Below are positions 26,435 to 33,869 of a stretch of 64,000 nucleotides of DNA, one piece after another. The notes beneath the pieces are model-generated. The model searched no databases, was not told the DNA's origin, and saw only the letters and a list, made by a program, of their open reading frames with translations. The first letter of the stretch is position 1; each line of letters starts with the position of its first letter. A program made the translations under genes and the position numbers. The stretch comes from Armatimonas rosea. Its GTDB lineage: Bacteria > Armatimonadota > Armatimonadia > Armatimonadales > Armatimonadaceae. The stretch is taken from assembly GCF_014202505.1 (NCBI RefSeq), contig NZ_JACHGW010000009.1, positions 1 to 64,000 of the forward strand. Direction: 5' to 3'.

Positions 26435-27835
26435 TTATAACTTGTAGTTTAGCTCCCCATAAGCAAAGAAGCCCTTGCTGTCCGGGTAGATGCCCTTCAC
26501 GACCGTACTTCCCAGCAGGTGCCCGACATAGACCGTGGCGCTCGTGCGCTTGTCAAGGACTCGGTCAGCGCTGAGATCGATCAGGTCTGCGAGCGAGGTG
26601 CCACCGCTTGGGTTGGTGCGCCCAATCAGGCCAAAGCTCCCCGCAGAGAGAAACGGTCCTCCAGCGGCGTACCAGCGGTCGCTGGCTTTATCCAGCGAGA
26701 CATGGTGCAGGTCAGCGCGTAGCGTGGTCTTCTTGTCTGGGTGGAAGATGGCCTGTGCGAAGAGATCGCGGCTATTGGCCTCAGCAAAAAACGGGGTACG
26801 GGCGTAGATGCGCGGCGTGTTGAGCAGCGGCGAGAAGGTCTGGTGCTTGCCGTCGGTGGGGTTACCATCACCGGAGTAGACATCGTAGCCAACCCGATAC
26901 CACGGTGCATTCTTCTCAGCCTTGGGCTGCCAGCCCGCCTCCAACGAGTAGGCGTAGGCTTGCTGGGTTTGGGTGCCCCAGTCGCCACTCTGGACAGCAG
27001 CCCAGCCCAGTACATCCCACTTGCCGTTGGCGTTCTCGCCGCTCTGGATATAGTGTCCCCCCAAGGTGGTGAGGGTAATAGTTGCGGTGTCCGCCACGGC
27101 GGGTACCTGGTTATCCACCTTCGTCACCCCTTTGCGAGCATCTTCGTAGAGAATCCCAAAGAGGCGCTGATCGCTGGTTTTGGTGGTTCGCGTGGCAGCG
27201 AGGTAGCCAACCCGCACCGACGTGAGCGTGGGCTGGCCGTTGAGATCGAAGACCCCGGCAGTGGGATAGGCAACAACGGCGGTGAGGTTATCGGTGCCCT
27301 TGGTTTTGCTGTAGTGGACGCCGTCGAAGCTACGTCCTACCTGGCTCCAGCCAAATGTCCCGATCAGACGCTGGCTGACCCGCTGGCTCTTCACCCATGC
27401 GAGCGCAGGATTCTCTGGGGTGGATTCTGCGCCTTCGTTGAACTCAAAGCGTCCTGCCCGAATTCCACGGAGCTTGTCCTGGTAGAAGGCTTGCTTGACA
27501 AAGAGGCTGCTGGTCTGGTTGCCATTGAAGCCCCGGTAGAGTGCTCCCAGCCCGAGCCCGCCCTGCGGTGCGGGAGCCGTGGCCCGGGTCGGTAGGCCAA
27601 TGAGTGCTGGGGCTTCTAGCTCGACCGTCGCGCTACTAGTTTTTGTAGTGCGGGTGGCACCGTAGCGGAGGGTTGCCCCCGTGAAGGCGTAGGCATTCTG
27701 AAAACTGCCTGTCGCGGGCTGGAACCAATCCCAAGCCTCTTGTCGAAGCCGGAGCGAGCCCGAGTAGGTTGTTGTCTGGGCGGTTGCCGGGGCGACCGCA
27801 AGAACGACGAGTCCAAGTGTCAGTGTTGGTTTCAT
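26435..27835 (-). CDS. Outer-membrane beta-barrel protein (alginate-export family)
   Basis: 466 residues with a signal peptide ([20 protein letters not shown]) and alternating strands over the whole length; the pattern [16 protein letters not shown] and YAYSLEAGW, ending in an aromatic residue near the C-terminus (GELNYKL), is that of the alginate_exp porin family. Its place inside a nitrate operon (stop of NarI-like gene overlaps its start; NasA-like gene 4 bp on) suggests passage of nitrate or nitrite through the outer membrane. That role is inferred. Confidence 0.82.
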   Translation of the reverse strand: MKPTLTLGLVVLAVAPATAQTTTYSGSLRLRQEAWDWFQPATGSFQNAYAFTGATLRYGATRTTKTSSATVELEAPALIGLPTRATAPAPQGGLGLGALYRGFNGNQTSSLFVKQAFYQDKLRGIRAGRFEFNEGAESTPENPALAWVKSQRVSQRLIGTFGWSQVGRSFDGVHYSKTKGTDNLTAVVAYPTAGVFDLNGQPTLTSVRVGYLAATRTTKTSDQRLFGILYEDARKGVTKVDNQVPAVADTATITLTTLGGHYIQSGENANGKWDVLGWAAVQSGDWGTQTQQAYAYSLEAGWQPKAEKNAPWYRVGYDVYSGDGNPTDGKHQTFSPLLNTPRIYARTPFFAEANSRDLFAQAIFHPDKKTTLRADLHHVSLDKASDRWYAAGGPFLSAGSFGLIGRTNPSGGTSLADLIDLSADRVLDKRTSATVYVGHLLGSTVVKGIYPDSKGFFAYGELNYKL

Positions 27836-28893
27836 AAGAATCCAGGTCCTCCAATAAGTTCAAGCTGGTTTGCCGCCAGCAGGCGGCGACGGCAGGTGGG
27901 GCAGACATCCTGGTAGTGTCCGCCGTCCTCAAGCGTCTGATCAAAGCCGAGCTGCTCCAGGACGAGCTTTAGGTCGTCCACCTGCATCTGTGAGGCGTAG
28001 TCCTCAGCGCAGACACGGCAGTGAGCGCGGGCCGATGCCTTTCCCTCTTCCTTGTAGAACTGCACTCCGATATTGGCCGGGCGCTGAAAGACATGGAAGA
28101 ACTTGCCAAACGGCAGGTAGAGCAGTGTCGTAATCACGCTGAACGCGTGCAAGGTCGCCAGGAAGCTGTAGTTGTGACCGTGCATCCAGACCGCACTCGC
28201 CGTGAGCATCAGGCCCGTCAAGCAGACCGCAAAGAGCAGGATCAGCGGAAAGAAGTCGTTGGCGAACTGCTGAACGGTCAGCGCACCGGGATCGTAGAGG
28301 CGGCGCTTGAAGGCAAAGCCCATCCCAACTAAAATCGCGACCGCACAGAAATCCAAAATATGGAAGATCACCCAGCCAAAGAGCGAGTGCGCGGGAAAGG
28401 TCATGGCGGGGAAGCCGAAGACAAACGTGATGTACTTTGCCGGGTCGCTGGGGTCGGCCTCGAACGCCACCCAGCCAAAGACCAGTGGAAAGGTCACCGC
28501 GCAGGCGAAAAGACAGCCCCAGGAGATCAAAAAGTGCGCCGTCCAGCGGGTGTGGCTCCGCTTCTCGATAAAGGTCTGGGCGATCAGGTTGTCCCAGGCG
28601 AGGCGCACCAGATGCAGGCAGTTCTTCACAAAGTGCGACGGCCGCAGAAAGAGCCGCCAGCCCTGCCGCCAGTAGAGCGCGGTGGGAGGCTTCTCCAGCC
28701 AGACCCCGTAGCGGTAGACCACACCAAAGGTCGCGAAGATGCAGGCACAGGTGTAGGCGATTAGCGCCGGGTCGAAGCGTGCCATCCGCCCCGATCCCAG
28801 ATAGATCGCAACCACATTGAGTAGAGCCGCACCGGACGCCCATAAGAGCGCCCGGCGGTCGAGCCCGAAGCTACGAGTGCCAGGCTCTAGCAT
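27832..28893 (-). CDS. NarI-like diheme cytochrome b with C-terminal zinc-type motif
   Basis: 353 residues with two N-terminal helices and then a NarI-type four- to five-helix core. The spacing H-x17-H (LHAFSVITT...KFFH) equals that of the heme ligands in NarI; two more histidines lie in SHTRWTAHF and WVIFHILDF. The C-terminal soluble tail has CRVC and CPTC pairs, likely binding a metal ion. It overlaps the porin gene (4 bp) and the NarK gene (7 bp). It should pass electrons from quinol to the Fe-S and molybdenum subunits of this operon. There is no NarJ chaperone gene in the window. Confidence 0.78.
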   Translation of the reverse strand: MLEPGTRSFGLDRRALLWASGAALLNVVAIYLGSGRMARFDPALIAYTCACIFATFGVVYRYGVWLEKPPTALYWRQGWRLFLRPSHFVKNCLHLVRLAWDNLIAQTFIEKRSHTRWTAHFLISWGCLFACAVTFPLVFGWVAFEADPSDPAKYITFVFGFPAMTFPAHSLFGWVIFHILDFCAVAILVGMGFAFKRRLYDPGALTVQQFANDFFPLILLFAVCLTGLMLTASAVWMHGHNYSFLATLHAFSVITTLLYLPFGKFFHVFQRPANIGVQFYKEEGKASARAHCRVCAEDYASQMQVDDLKLVLEQLGFDQTLEDGGHYQDVCPTCRRRLLAANQLELIGGPGFL

Positions 28894-30242
28894 GGCTTCT
28901 CAGCTCCTTTACGGGTATAGAAGTGCCAGTTGAGCACCAAGCAGAAGAGATAGAACACCGCCGCCGCCCAGAAGAACGCCGTCGGGCTCCCGGTTGCGCC
29001 GATCACGCTTCCAATTGCCACTGAGAACAGAAACGGGCCATAGGCTGCAATCGCGGACGTCCATCCGATCACACCCGATGCCTGCCGGGGTGGGAAGATC
29101 ATCGGCATCTGCTTGAACGTGCTGGCGTTGCCGATCCCGCTAAAGAAGAATAGCCCCAGCATGGTCCACAAGAAGCCTCCGAACTGATCCACAGAAGTGG
29201 GAGCCGTGTAGCGGGTGGCAAGTACAGCGCAGACCGTCAGCCCGATCCCCGAGAGCATCGTCACCTTTGCGCCCCCGATCTTGTCACAGACCGGGCCGAA
29301 GAGAACGCGAAGCAGTGCCCCCAGAAATGGTCCGATAAAGGCGTACTTGAGGGCATCGGGTGCACCGGGGAACTTACCGTAGAGTTCCTTGATCATCAGG
29401 CCAAACGACGCCGAGAAGCCAGAGAAGGAGCCGAAGGTCATGATGTAGAGCGCCGTCATGATCCAGGTGTGCTTCTCCTTGAAGATATCGGTCTGCTCCC
29501 GGAACGTGGCCTTCACCGGCACGGAGCGCAGGGCAATCCAGGCCCAGATCGCGCCGATCACGATCAGCGGAATCCAGATCAGAAAGGCGTTTTGTAGGTG
29601 GAGCGGCTTGTCATGGATATTCTTCTTGGGGTCGTTGAAGAGCTGTGTGCCGCTGACCATCCCGATCCCGATCACAATCGGGGTCAGGAACTGCACCACA
29701 CTCACCCCGAAGTTGCCGATCCCCGCCTGAATCCCCAGCGCGGTGCCAAGCTGCTTTTTAGGGAAGAACAGGCTGGTGCTGGGCATGAAGGAGCTGAAGT
29801 TGCCACCGCCTAGTCCGGCGAGAAAGGCCAGGAGCATCAGCACGGAGAACGGGGTCTCCGGGTTCTGGATCGCCCACGCCCAGCCCGCGCAGGGGATGGC
29901 AAGAAGCAATGTCGAGAGTGCCACAGTATGGCGGGTTCCGAAGATGGGGATGAGGAAGGTGTGGATAATGCGCAGGGTTCCCGCCGCCAGCCCCGGCATG
30001 GCCGCCAGCCAGAAGAGCTGCCCCTTATCGAGCTTGAAGCCGATTCCCGTGAGGCGCACGAGCACCGCGCTGACCACGAACCAAGTCGCAAAGGCCAGCA
30101 GCAGGCAGTAGGTCGTCACCCAGAGCGTCTTCCAGGCCGTGGCTTTTCCGCCCGCCTCCCAGAAGGCGCTGTCCTCAGGTTTCCAGTCGGAGAGCCAGCT
30201 TGCGCCCGTGCGCCCAGCCTCCGGTAGAGCTTGTGTTGCCAT
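28887..30242 (-). CDS. narK: Nitrate/nitrite transporter, NarK type (copy 2)
   Basis: 451 residues and twelve membrane helices of the major facilitator superfamily. It has the two nitrate signature motifs of the NNP family: AGLGGGNFSSFMPS and GIQAGIGNFGVS. The ATG at 30242 was chosen because the product then begins shortly before the first helix; the frame is open for 103 more codons upstream but those overlap the next gene. It follows a second NarK gene by 11 bp. Paired NarK1/NarK2 genes are known from denitrifiers, where one brings in nitrate and the other exchanges nitrate for nitrite. Confidence 0.92.
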   Translation of the reverse strand: MATQALPEAGRTGASWLSDWKPEDSAFWEAGGKATAWKTLWVTTYCLLLAFATWFVVSAVLVRLTGIGFKLDKGQLFWLAAMPGLAAGTLRIIHTFLIPIFGTRHTVALSTLLLAIPCAGWAWAIQNPETPFSVLMLLAFLAGLGGGNFSSFMPSTSLFFPKKQLGTALGIQAGIGNFGVSVVQFLTPIVIGIGMVSGTQLFNDPKKNIHDKPLHLQNAFLIWIPLIVIGAIWAWIALRSVPVKATFREQTDIFKEKHTWIMTALYIMTFGSFSGFSASFGLMIKELYGKFPGAPDALKYAFIGPFLGALLRVLFGPVCDKIGGAKVTMLSGIGLTVCAVLATRYTAPTSVDQFGGFLWTMLGLFFFSGIGNASTFKQMPMIFPPRQASGVIGWTSAIAAYGPFLFSVAIGSVIGATGSPTAFFWAAAVFYLFCLVLNWHFYTRKGAEKPC

Positions 30243-30253
30243 CGTTTTGTCCT

Positions 30254-31504
30254 CTAAATCACGTGTTCTTCGTCGCGGTGGATATGCACTACCACGGCAT
30301 GGAGCCAGCCTAGGCTCATCAGGGTCAGGGCCAGTAGCGCCCAGAAGAGCGACTGAGGCTGACCCGTAGCGGTCTTGAGCGCGGCGAAGAGCGGGGGCAG
30401 ACCAAAGCCGCCCAGGGCAGCGAGCGCCCCGACCAGCCCGACCACCGTCCCCACATCTTTGGGGTAGTAGTCCGGGATGTATTTGATCGTGCTCGCCTTT
30501 CCAAAGCCTTGTGTGATCCCCAAAAGCAGGGTAAGCCAGAAGAAGGGCCACATTTCCTGGCGCACCGAGAGGGCTCCGCAGGCGAGTGCCCCCAGGATAA
30601 AGACCGTGTAGGTCACTTTACGCGGCCCAAACTTGTCTGAGAGCCAGCCACCGAAAGGCCGGAGTAGGCTGGAGGCGAAGATATACGGGACGCACATCAG
30701 GGCCGCTTTCTTTAGCGGCAGGTCGTAGACATCGACGTAGTACTTCGGGAGCCAGACCGAGAGAGCGACATAGACTCCGAAGACCACGGTGTAGTAGAGC
30801 GAGAAGCGCCAGACACGAACTTCGTGGAGCGGTCTCAGCATCTCTTTGAGTGGGCGGCCCTGGTTGGGAACTATATCGGGGGTCGGAGCGGCGACAGTGA
30901 CTAAAGCCGCCATCAGGAGCATCAACCCCGCGTAGAGACAGGGAACAAAGCGCCAGCCACCGGGGATCAGCCCGCCTGCCATCCCTGTGGCAGGGACGGC
31001 GGAGATGATCATGGGGCCGATGAGCTTGGTGACACTCGCTCCCACGTTGCCTGCGCCAAAGAGCCCTAGCGCGAAGCCTTGCTGTGCCTTGGGGAACCAG
31101 GCCGCGTTCCAGGCCGAGCCAATGGTGAAGCTATTGCCGGCCATTCCCACCAGCACGGCACAGGCGAGGAGCATGCCGTAGGAGTGGGTGCGCGAGACCA
31201 AGAGCGATGCCACAGCGGAGAATAGCAGGCATCCCAGAAACGCCTTACGCCCCCCAATCTTGTCGGCGAGCATTCCCAGCGGGAGCCGCCAGAGTGCGCC
31301 GTTGAGAATCGCCAGCGCGGAGAGCCAGGCGAGCTGCATGTCCGAGAGCCCAAGCTCCTTACGGATGGGGATGCCCAGCACCCCAAACATGGTCCACGCC
31401 GCGAACATCAGAGCAAAGCCGATAAAGCTCAGCCAAAGAACGCTCATGCGTCGAGCATTCTCTTGTGTTTGGCTTCCTGTACTGTGTAGAGTTGTTGCCG
31501 CCAT
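30254..31504 (-). CDS. narK: Nitrate transporter, NarK type (copy 1)
   Basis: 416 residues, twelve membrane helices. The motifs GMAGNSFTIGSAW and ALGLFGAGNVGAS are those of the NarK1-like (nitrate/proton symport) branch of the NNP family and differ from the GGNF type of the second copy. It lies between a small membrane protein and the second narK gene. Nitrate uptake is the probable task. Confidence 0.92.
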   Translation of the reverse strand: MAATTLHSTGSQTQENARRMSVLWLSFIGFALMFAAWTMFGVLGIPIRKELGLSDMQLAWLSALAILNGALWRLPLGMLADKIGGRKAFLGCLLFSAVASLLVSRTHSYGMLLACAVLVGMAGNSFTIGSAWNAAWFPKAQQGFALGLFGAGNVGASVTKLIGPMIISAVPATGMAGGLIPGGWRFVPCLYAGLMLLMAALVTVAAPTPDIVPNQGRPLKEMLRPLHEVRVWRFSLYYTVVFGVYVALSVWLPKYYVDVYDLPLKKAALMCVPYIFASSLLRPFGGWLSDKFGPRKVTYTVFILGALACGALSVRQEMWPFFWLTLLLGITQGFGKASTIKYIPDYYPKDVGTVVGLVGALAALGGFGLPPLFAALKTATGQPQSLFWALLALTLMSLGWLHAVVVHIHRDEEHVI

Positions 31505-31744
31505 CTAGCTGCCTCCTTCCGGGCGGTGGTCGAGGTCATGGATGTAGCGCAGGACCACGAGGTTGACCAGAAAACACCCCCCTGAGGCCAGAAACGTCGG
31601 GAGTGCGAGAGCGGAGTGCTCTGCCAAGTGCTCCTCCAGCGCCAGCGTGATCAGCCAGAGCTGGATCAGGAAAAGGGCTAAGGTGATGCAGAGCAGCATC
31701 ACCAGCGCCTGCGCTCGCCGCTGCCACCAGACTCGATTTTTCAT
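31505..31744 (-). CDS. Small two-helix membrane protein
   Basis: 79 residues with two membrane helices (about 12-32 and 46-66), a basic N-terminus ([12 protein letters not shown]) and a short charged tail (YIHDLDHRPEGGS). It lies directly between the Rieske gene (4-bp overlap) and narK (adjacent), so it is part of the operon. It resembles small accessory membrane proteins (DUF6755-like) known from respiratory gene clusters; this similarity is weakly supported. It might anchor the Rieske protein or a subunit. Confidence 0.72.
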   Translation of the reverse strand: MKNRVWWQRRAQALVMLLCITLALFLIQLWLITLALEEHLAEHSALALPTFLASGGCFLVNLVVLRYIHDLDHRPEGGS

Positions 31745-32289
31745 CCCTCGGCCTCGTCCGAGCTTGCCAGTCCCGCCGCGAAGATCTCACCGTTTTCCAG
31801 CTTCAGCGCGATTCGAGGCAACGGACGTGGGGGTGGCCCACCTAGAACGCGCCCTGTTCTGGCATCGAAGGTTCCGTTGTGACAGGGGCAGTCGAGCTGG
31901 GTCTTCTCGACGTTAAAGTGCACCGGGCAGGACAGGTGGGTGCAGCGCTGACGGAAAGCCACAAAGCGATTCTCTGCTAAGCGGATCAGCATTGCGGGAT
32001 CGGCCTCCGTGGGGTAGCGAAAGAGCTTGACTCCTCCAATAGGTAGCTCCGTGAGGGTGGCGATCTTGACGGTCGGGCCGGACTCGGCGCGGGGTGTGAG
32101 GGCGTTTTTGGCGACAAAGTAGCCGTTGCCAAGGAAGGTTGCGCCGCTGGTGAGGATTAGAAAGCGTGTGAAGTCCCGGCGCGTGACATAGTTGTCTGCC
32201 GCCCACTCGACCGGAAAGTCCTCGCGCCACTTCTCCTCGGGAGTGGGCTCTTTGCCTTTGCAGTTTTCGCAGTTTCCACCACAGCTCAT
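31741..32289 (-). CDS. Rieske [2Fe-2S] protein with Cys-rich N-terminus
   Basis: 182 residues. Rieske ligands are in CTHLSC and CPCHNG. The protein starts with a small cysteine cluster ([13 protein letters not shown]) and has one membrane helix around [17 protein letters not shown] after a VTRRDFTRF segment, which looks like a Tat-type twin-arginine signal. It overlaps the Fe-S protein gene and the small membrane protein gene by 4 bp each. The first cysteine cluster is not part of the usual Rieske fold and may bind a further cofactor. It should be a one-electron carrier in the leftward nitrate operon. Confidence 0.9.
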   Translation of the reverse strand: MSCGGNCENCKGKEPTPEEKWREDFPVEWAADNYVTRRDFTRFLILTSGATFLGNGYFVAKNALTPRAESGPTVKIATLTELPIGGVKLFRYPTEADPAMLIRLAENRFVAFRQRCTHLSCPVHFNVEKTQLDCPCHNGTFDARTGRVLGGPPPRPLPRIALKLENGEIFAAGLASSDEAEG

Positions 32290-32882
32290 CTTGGGTTGTC
32301 CTTGTCTTTCTTTATCCAGTTCTGGAGGGGCACTAACCCGACTTCCAGGCGCTCCGGCTTATCGTCGGGGAGCACGAGGTAGACCTGTGTCTTGACGACT
32401 TGCTTGCCAAAGCGAAACTCATTGATGGCGCGGCCCCGTCGCCGCTTCTGCCAGGTATCGATGGGGCCAAAGTAGAGTGCCTCCGACGGGCAGACCGTGG
32501 CGCACATGGGCTTCTTCCCCACCGACGTCCGGTCGTAGCACATGTCGCACTTCATCATCTGATCCACAGGGGCATCGTACTTGGGGACACCGAAAGGACA
32601 GGCGAGCACGCAGTTGCTACAGCCAACGCAGCGGGGTTTGAGCGAGGTCTGCACGACACCATCGGGGGTTTGCTTAATCGCATCGGCGGGGCAGACCCGA
32701 GCGCACGTCGGCTCTTCACAGTGCATACAGACCTGTGGTGTCGTCTGAACGGTCTCTTCCCGCTGGAGATACTCCAGGTGGATCATCGAGACCCCGCGGT
32801 GGGTTCCACACTCTCCGCATGCCTGAACACAGGCTTGACAGCCGATGCAGCGCGCAGGATCAACGATAAAAACGGATTGCAT
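32286..32882 (-). CDS. Four-cluster [4Fe-4S] electron-transfer protein (DmsB/NrfC type)
   Basis: 198 residues with four complete sets of cysteines: [37 protein letters not shown] and [21 protein letters not shown]. This is the ferredoxin-like subunit of DMSO-reductase family enzymes. It is the first gene of the leftward operon; its start codon lies inside a 26-bp palindrome. It probably serves the NasA-like enzyme seven genes downstream. Unlike the fused protein at 36315-38165, all sixteen cysteines are present. Confidence 0.92.
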   Translation of the reverse strand: MQSVFIVDPARCIGCQACVQACGECGTHRGVSMIHLEYLQREETVQTTPQVCMHCEEPTCARVCPADAIKQTPDGVVQTSLKPRCVGCSNCVLACPFGVPKYDAPVDQMMKCDMCYDRTSVGKKPMCATVCPSEALYFGPIDTWQKRRRGRAINEFRFGKQVVKTQVYLVLPDDKPERLEVGLVPLQNWIKKDKDNPR

Positions 32883-32906
32883 AATCGGATATGATTATCC
32901 GATTAT
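32881..32906. promoter_or_regulatory. 26-bp palindrome overlapping the start codon of the nitrate operon
   Basis: ATAATCGGATA-TGAT-TATCCGATTAT has perfect 11-bp arms. The minus-strand ATG of the Fe-S gene occupies 32880-32882, so a bound protein or RNA structure would cover the start. The inner half TTATCCGAT recurs upstream of the narG-like, RIC, padR and AAA genes. Confidence 0.6.
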
Positions 32907-32943
32907 CGAGAAAAGTAAGAATCCCCATAATGGCGGAATTAGG

Positions 32944-33753
32944 TCAGAGTGCCAGCGTAGCAATGATGCCAAACCAGAGCGCAAGTGCTGCCTCGCGCAT
33001 CCCGACTTTCTTCAGCGGGGGGAGCTTACCGTCGAGCTGGACATAGGTCAGTACGGCCCGAATCAGCGCAGGAAGAAATGCTAACCCAAGCCACGGGGAG
33101 CGCAAGAGGAGCAGCCCAACGAAAAGCAGAGCGTGGTAAAGGACATGGGGCCAGCCAATGCCCCAACGCTCCTTGTTTGTGAGTCCCTTGCGAAACCTCG
33201 CCGAGGCAAGTACCAACTTCACCGCAAAAACACCACTGGCAAAAAACGCGATGGAGAGCCCCCAGACCACCAAGGCTTTTGTCCCCAGGGGCATCGCAAG
33301 CGCACAGGCGGCGGGGCCGGGAAGCGTCAGGGCCGGGATCGCAGCAAGCTCCCCCCAGAGCGAGCGGTCAAGGCGCTTCCGGGCTGGAATGAGGAGAAGC
33401 ACCCCTTGAACGGCTAGAAACAAGACGGCCACCCCACCCAGTACGGCAAAGTCCTGCCAACGTGGCACCTGGAGCAAAAGTGGAGCGATTGAGGCTAGCC
33501 CTATCACTGCAAACAACGCGAGCCAGCCCAAGTCACGGTGCGAGGTGCGCTTGCGAAGCCAGAGCCGCACCAGGTTCTGAGCGCAGAAGGCAGCCAGTGT
33601 TGCCACGATCAGCAAAAAGGTCGGTGTTAGCGCAGCATGGACATCCCACGCTCCCAATAGCAAGGGGACGCTCAGCATGACCCAGGCACCGTGTTCTTTG
33701 GGGAGTGGAGGCATCTTGAGGCGCAGAATAAAACCTGGACTTGAGCTCTGCAT
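32944..33753 (-). CDS. YwiC-like membrane protein
   Basis: 269 residues with about eight membrane helices. It carries the family's start PLPKEHGAWVMLSVPLLLGA. In Bacillus subtilis ywiC lies among the narK-fnr-narGHJI genes, and relatives are often next to nitrate respiration genes; their role is unknown. Here it lies between the two nitrate operons and is divergent from the narG-like gene. The start at 33753 is that of the longest frame; ATG at 33714, just before PPLPKEHGAW, is equally possible. Confidence 0.82.
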   Translation of the reverse strand: MQSSSPGFILRLKMPPLPKEHGAWVMLSVPLLLGAWDVHAALTPTFLLIVATLAAFCAQNLVRLWLRKRTSHRDLGWLALFAVIGLASIAPLLLQVPRWQDFAVLGGVAVLFLAVQGVLLLIPARKRLDRSLWGELAAIPALTLPGPAACALAMPLGTKALVVWGLSIAFFASGVFAVKLVLASARFRKGLTNKERWGIGWPHVLYHALLFVGLLLLRSPWLGLAFLPALIRAVLTYVQLDGKLPPLKKVGMREAALALWFGIIATLAL

Positions 33754-33829
33754 CCCCTAAATGGCAGAGAGCACCTGCTAAATACGCCGTTTAGGGGAGG
33801 ACACCCAAGAAAGCATTGTTTATAAAACA

Positions 33830-33848
33830 GGACAAAGTTATCCGATTT
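33830..33848 (+). promoter_or_regulatory. GGACA-N9-GATTT motif upstream of the narG-like gene
   Basis: GGACAAAGTTATCCGATTT ends 21 bp before the start codon and is preceded by AACA. The copy in front of the RIC gene (42060-42078, minus strand) is almost identical, including the preceding ACA and the central TTATCCGATTT. Confidence 0.5.
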
Positions 33849-33869
33849 TCTTATCGAAGGAGGCAAGAA

